A stretch of 55,025 bases of DNA from an uncultured Clostridia bacterium (GTDB lineage Bacteria > Bacillota > Clostridia > TANB77 > CAG-508). The DNA lies in assembly GCA_946401865.1 (NCBI GenBank), contig CAMIVO010000006.1, positions 1-55,025 of the forward strand, in the 5' to 3' direction. The first letter of the stretch is position 1; each line of letters begins with the position of its first letter. The position numbers and the translations under genes are program-made. A model generated the notes under the pieces. That model did not search any database. It saw only the letters and a list, made by a program, of their open reading frames with translations, and was not told the DNA's origin. This document shows, in pieces, positions 54,971 through 55,025 of this stretch.

Positions 54971-55025
54971 AATTCACGGTTTATTATAAATTAGCCCTGC
55001 CTAAAGTTTATATATTTATTTTTAA
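54971..55025 (+). repeat. Partial palindromic repeat, copy D (window edge)
   Basis: The reverse complement of copy A, with AATTCACGGTTTATTATAAA, then TTAGCCCTGCCTAAAGTTTA and TATATTTATTTTTAA. The copy is cut by the window end before its core. Confidence 0.85.

Overview
The window reads as one low-GC, Gram-positive, endospore-forming bacterium, most likely an uncultured Clostridia-type Firmicute. The base composition is strongly AT-rich, Shine-Dalgarno sites are strong, start codons include TTG and GTG, and sporulation genes are scattered through it (spoVAC-spoVAD-spoVAE, spoIIM, a ytxC-like gene, a SpoVB-like flippase). Both window ends fall inside copies of the same repeat, facing outward, so this is probably a whole contig that broke at repeats. 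I saw no prophage, CRISPR array, rRNA or tRNA gene.

Layout. 0-3.2 kb: a G5/glucosaminidase wall enzyme and the spoVA operon. 3.3-6.3 kb: miaB, a small unknown gene, and the trxB-trxA pair. 6.4-12.6 kb: a minus-strand envelope/stress operon (solute-binding+vWA protein, XpaC, a second solute-binding protein, a membrane protein, TelA). 12.8-18.3 kb: murC, xerD, spoIIM, an endonuclease Q (EndoQ) gene and an unknown gene, with two palindromic repeats. 18.6-24.7 kb: the rimP-nusA-ylxR-infB-rbfA-truB translation operon with its promoter and leader hairpin. 24.8-29.5 kb: a UDP-sugar pyrophosphorylase, guaA, guaB. 29.6-41.9 kb: mixed small enzymes, a protein built of tandem helix-turn-helix units, an adenosine deaminase-SLOG fusion, a PrsW-like protease and RlmD. 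42.0 kb: 6S RNA. 42.4-47.8 kb: an SbcC/SbcD-like pair, YgjV, GNAT and NUDIX. 48-54.8 kb: ytxC-like gene, flippase, rlmN, a bactofilin-like membrane protein and a bifunctional class A PBP.

Main discovery. Six otherwise normal genes (spoVAD, xpaC, EndoQ, ylxR, the SpoVB-like flippase and the class A PBP) each carry one extra C directly before a conserved glycine codon GGA. The reading frame therefore meets CGG-A and must shift +1 to make the protein. In all six the four bases CGGA stand where one Gly is expected. Reading every other gene by eye, I found no in-frame CGG at all: every other sense-strand CGG is out of frame, while the other CGN arginine codons (CGA, CGC, CGT) are used. All six in-frame CGG triplets are +1 shift sites. 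The simplest reading is that CGG is unassigned or unread here and that CGGA is translated as Gly, either by four-base decoding or by out-of-frame entry of tRNA-Gly(UCC). The breaks lie in conserved, mostly single-copy genes on both strands and in different local contexts, and identical local sequences without the C occur elsewhere, so random sequencing error or gene decay is unlikely. I know of no described system like this, though I could not search.
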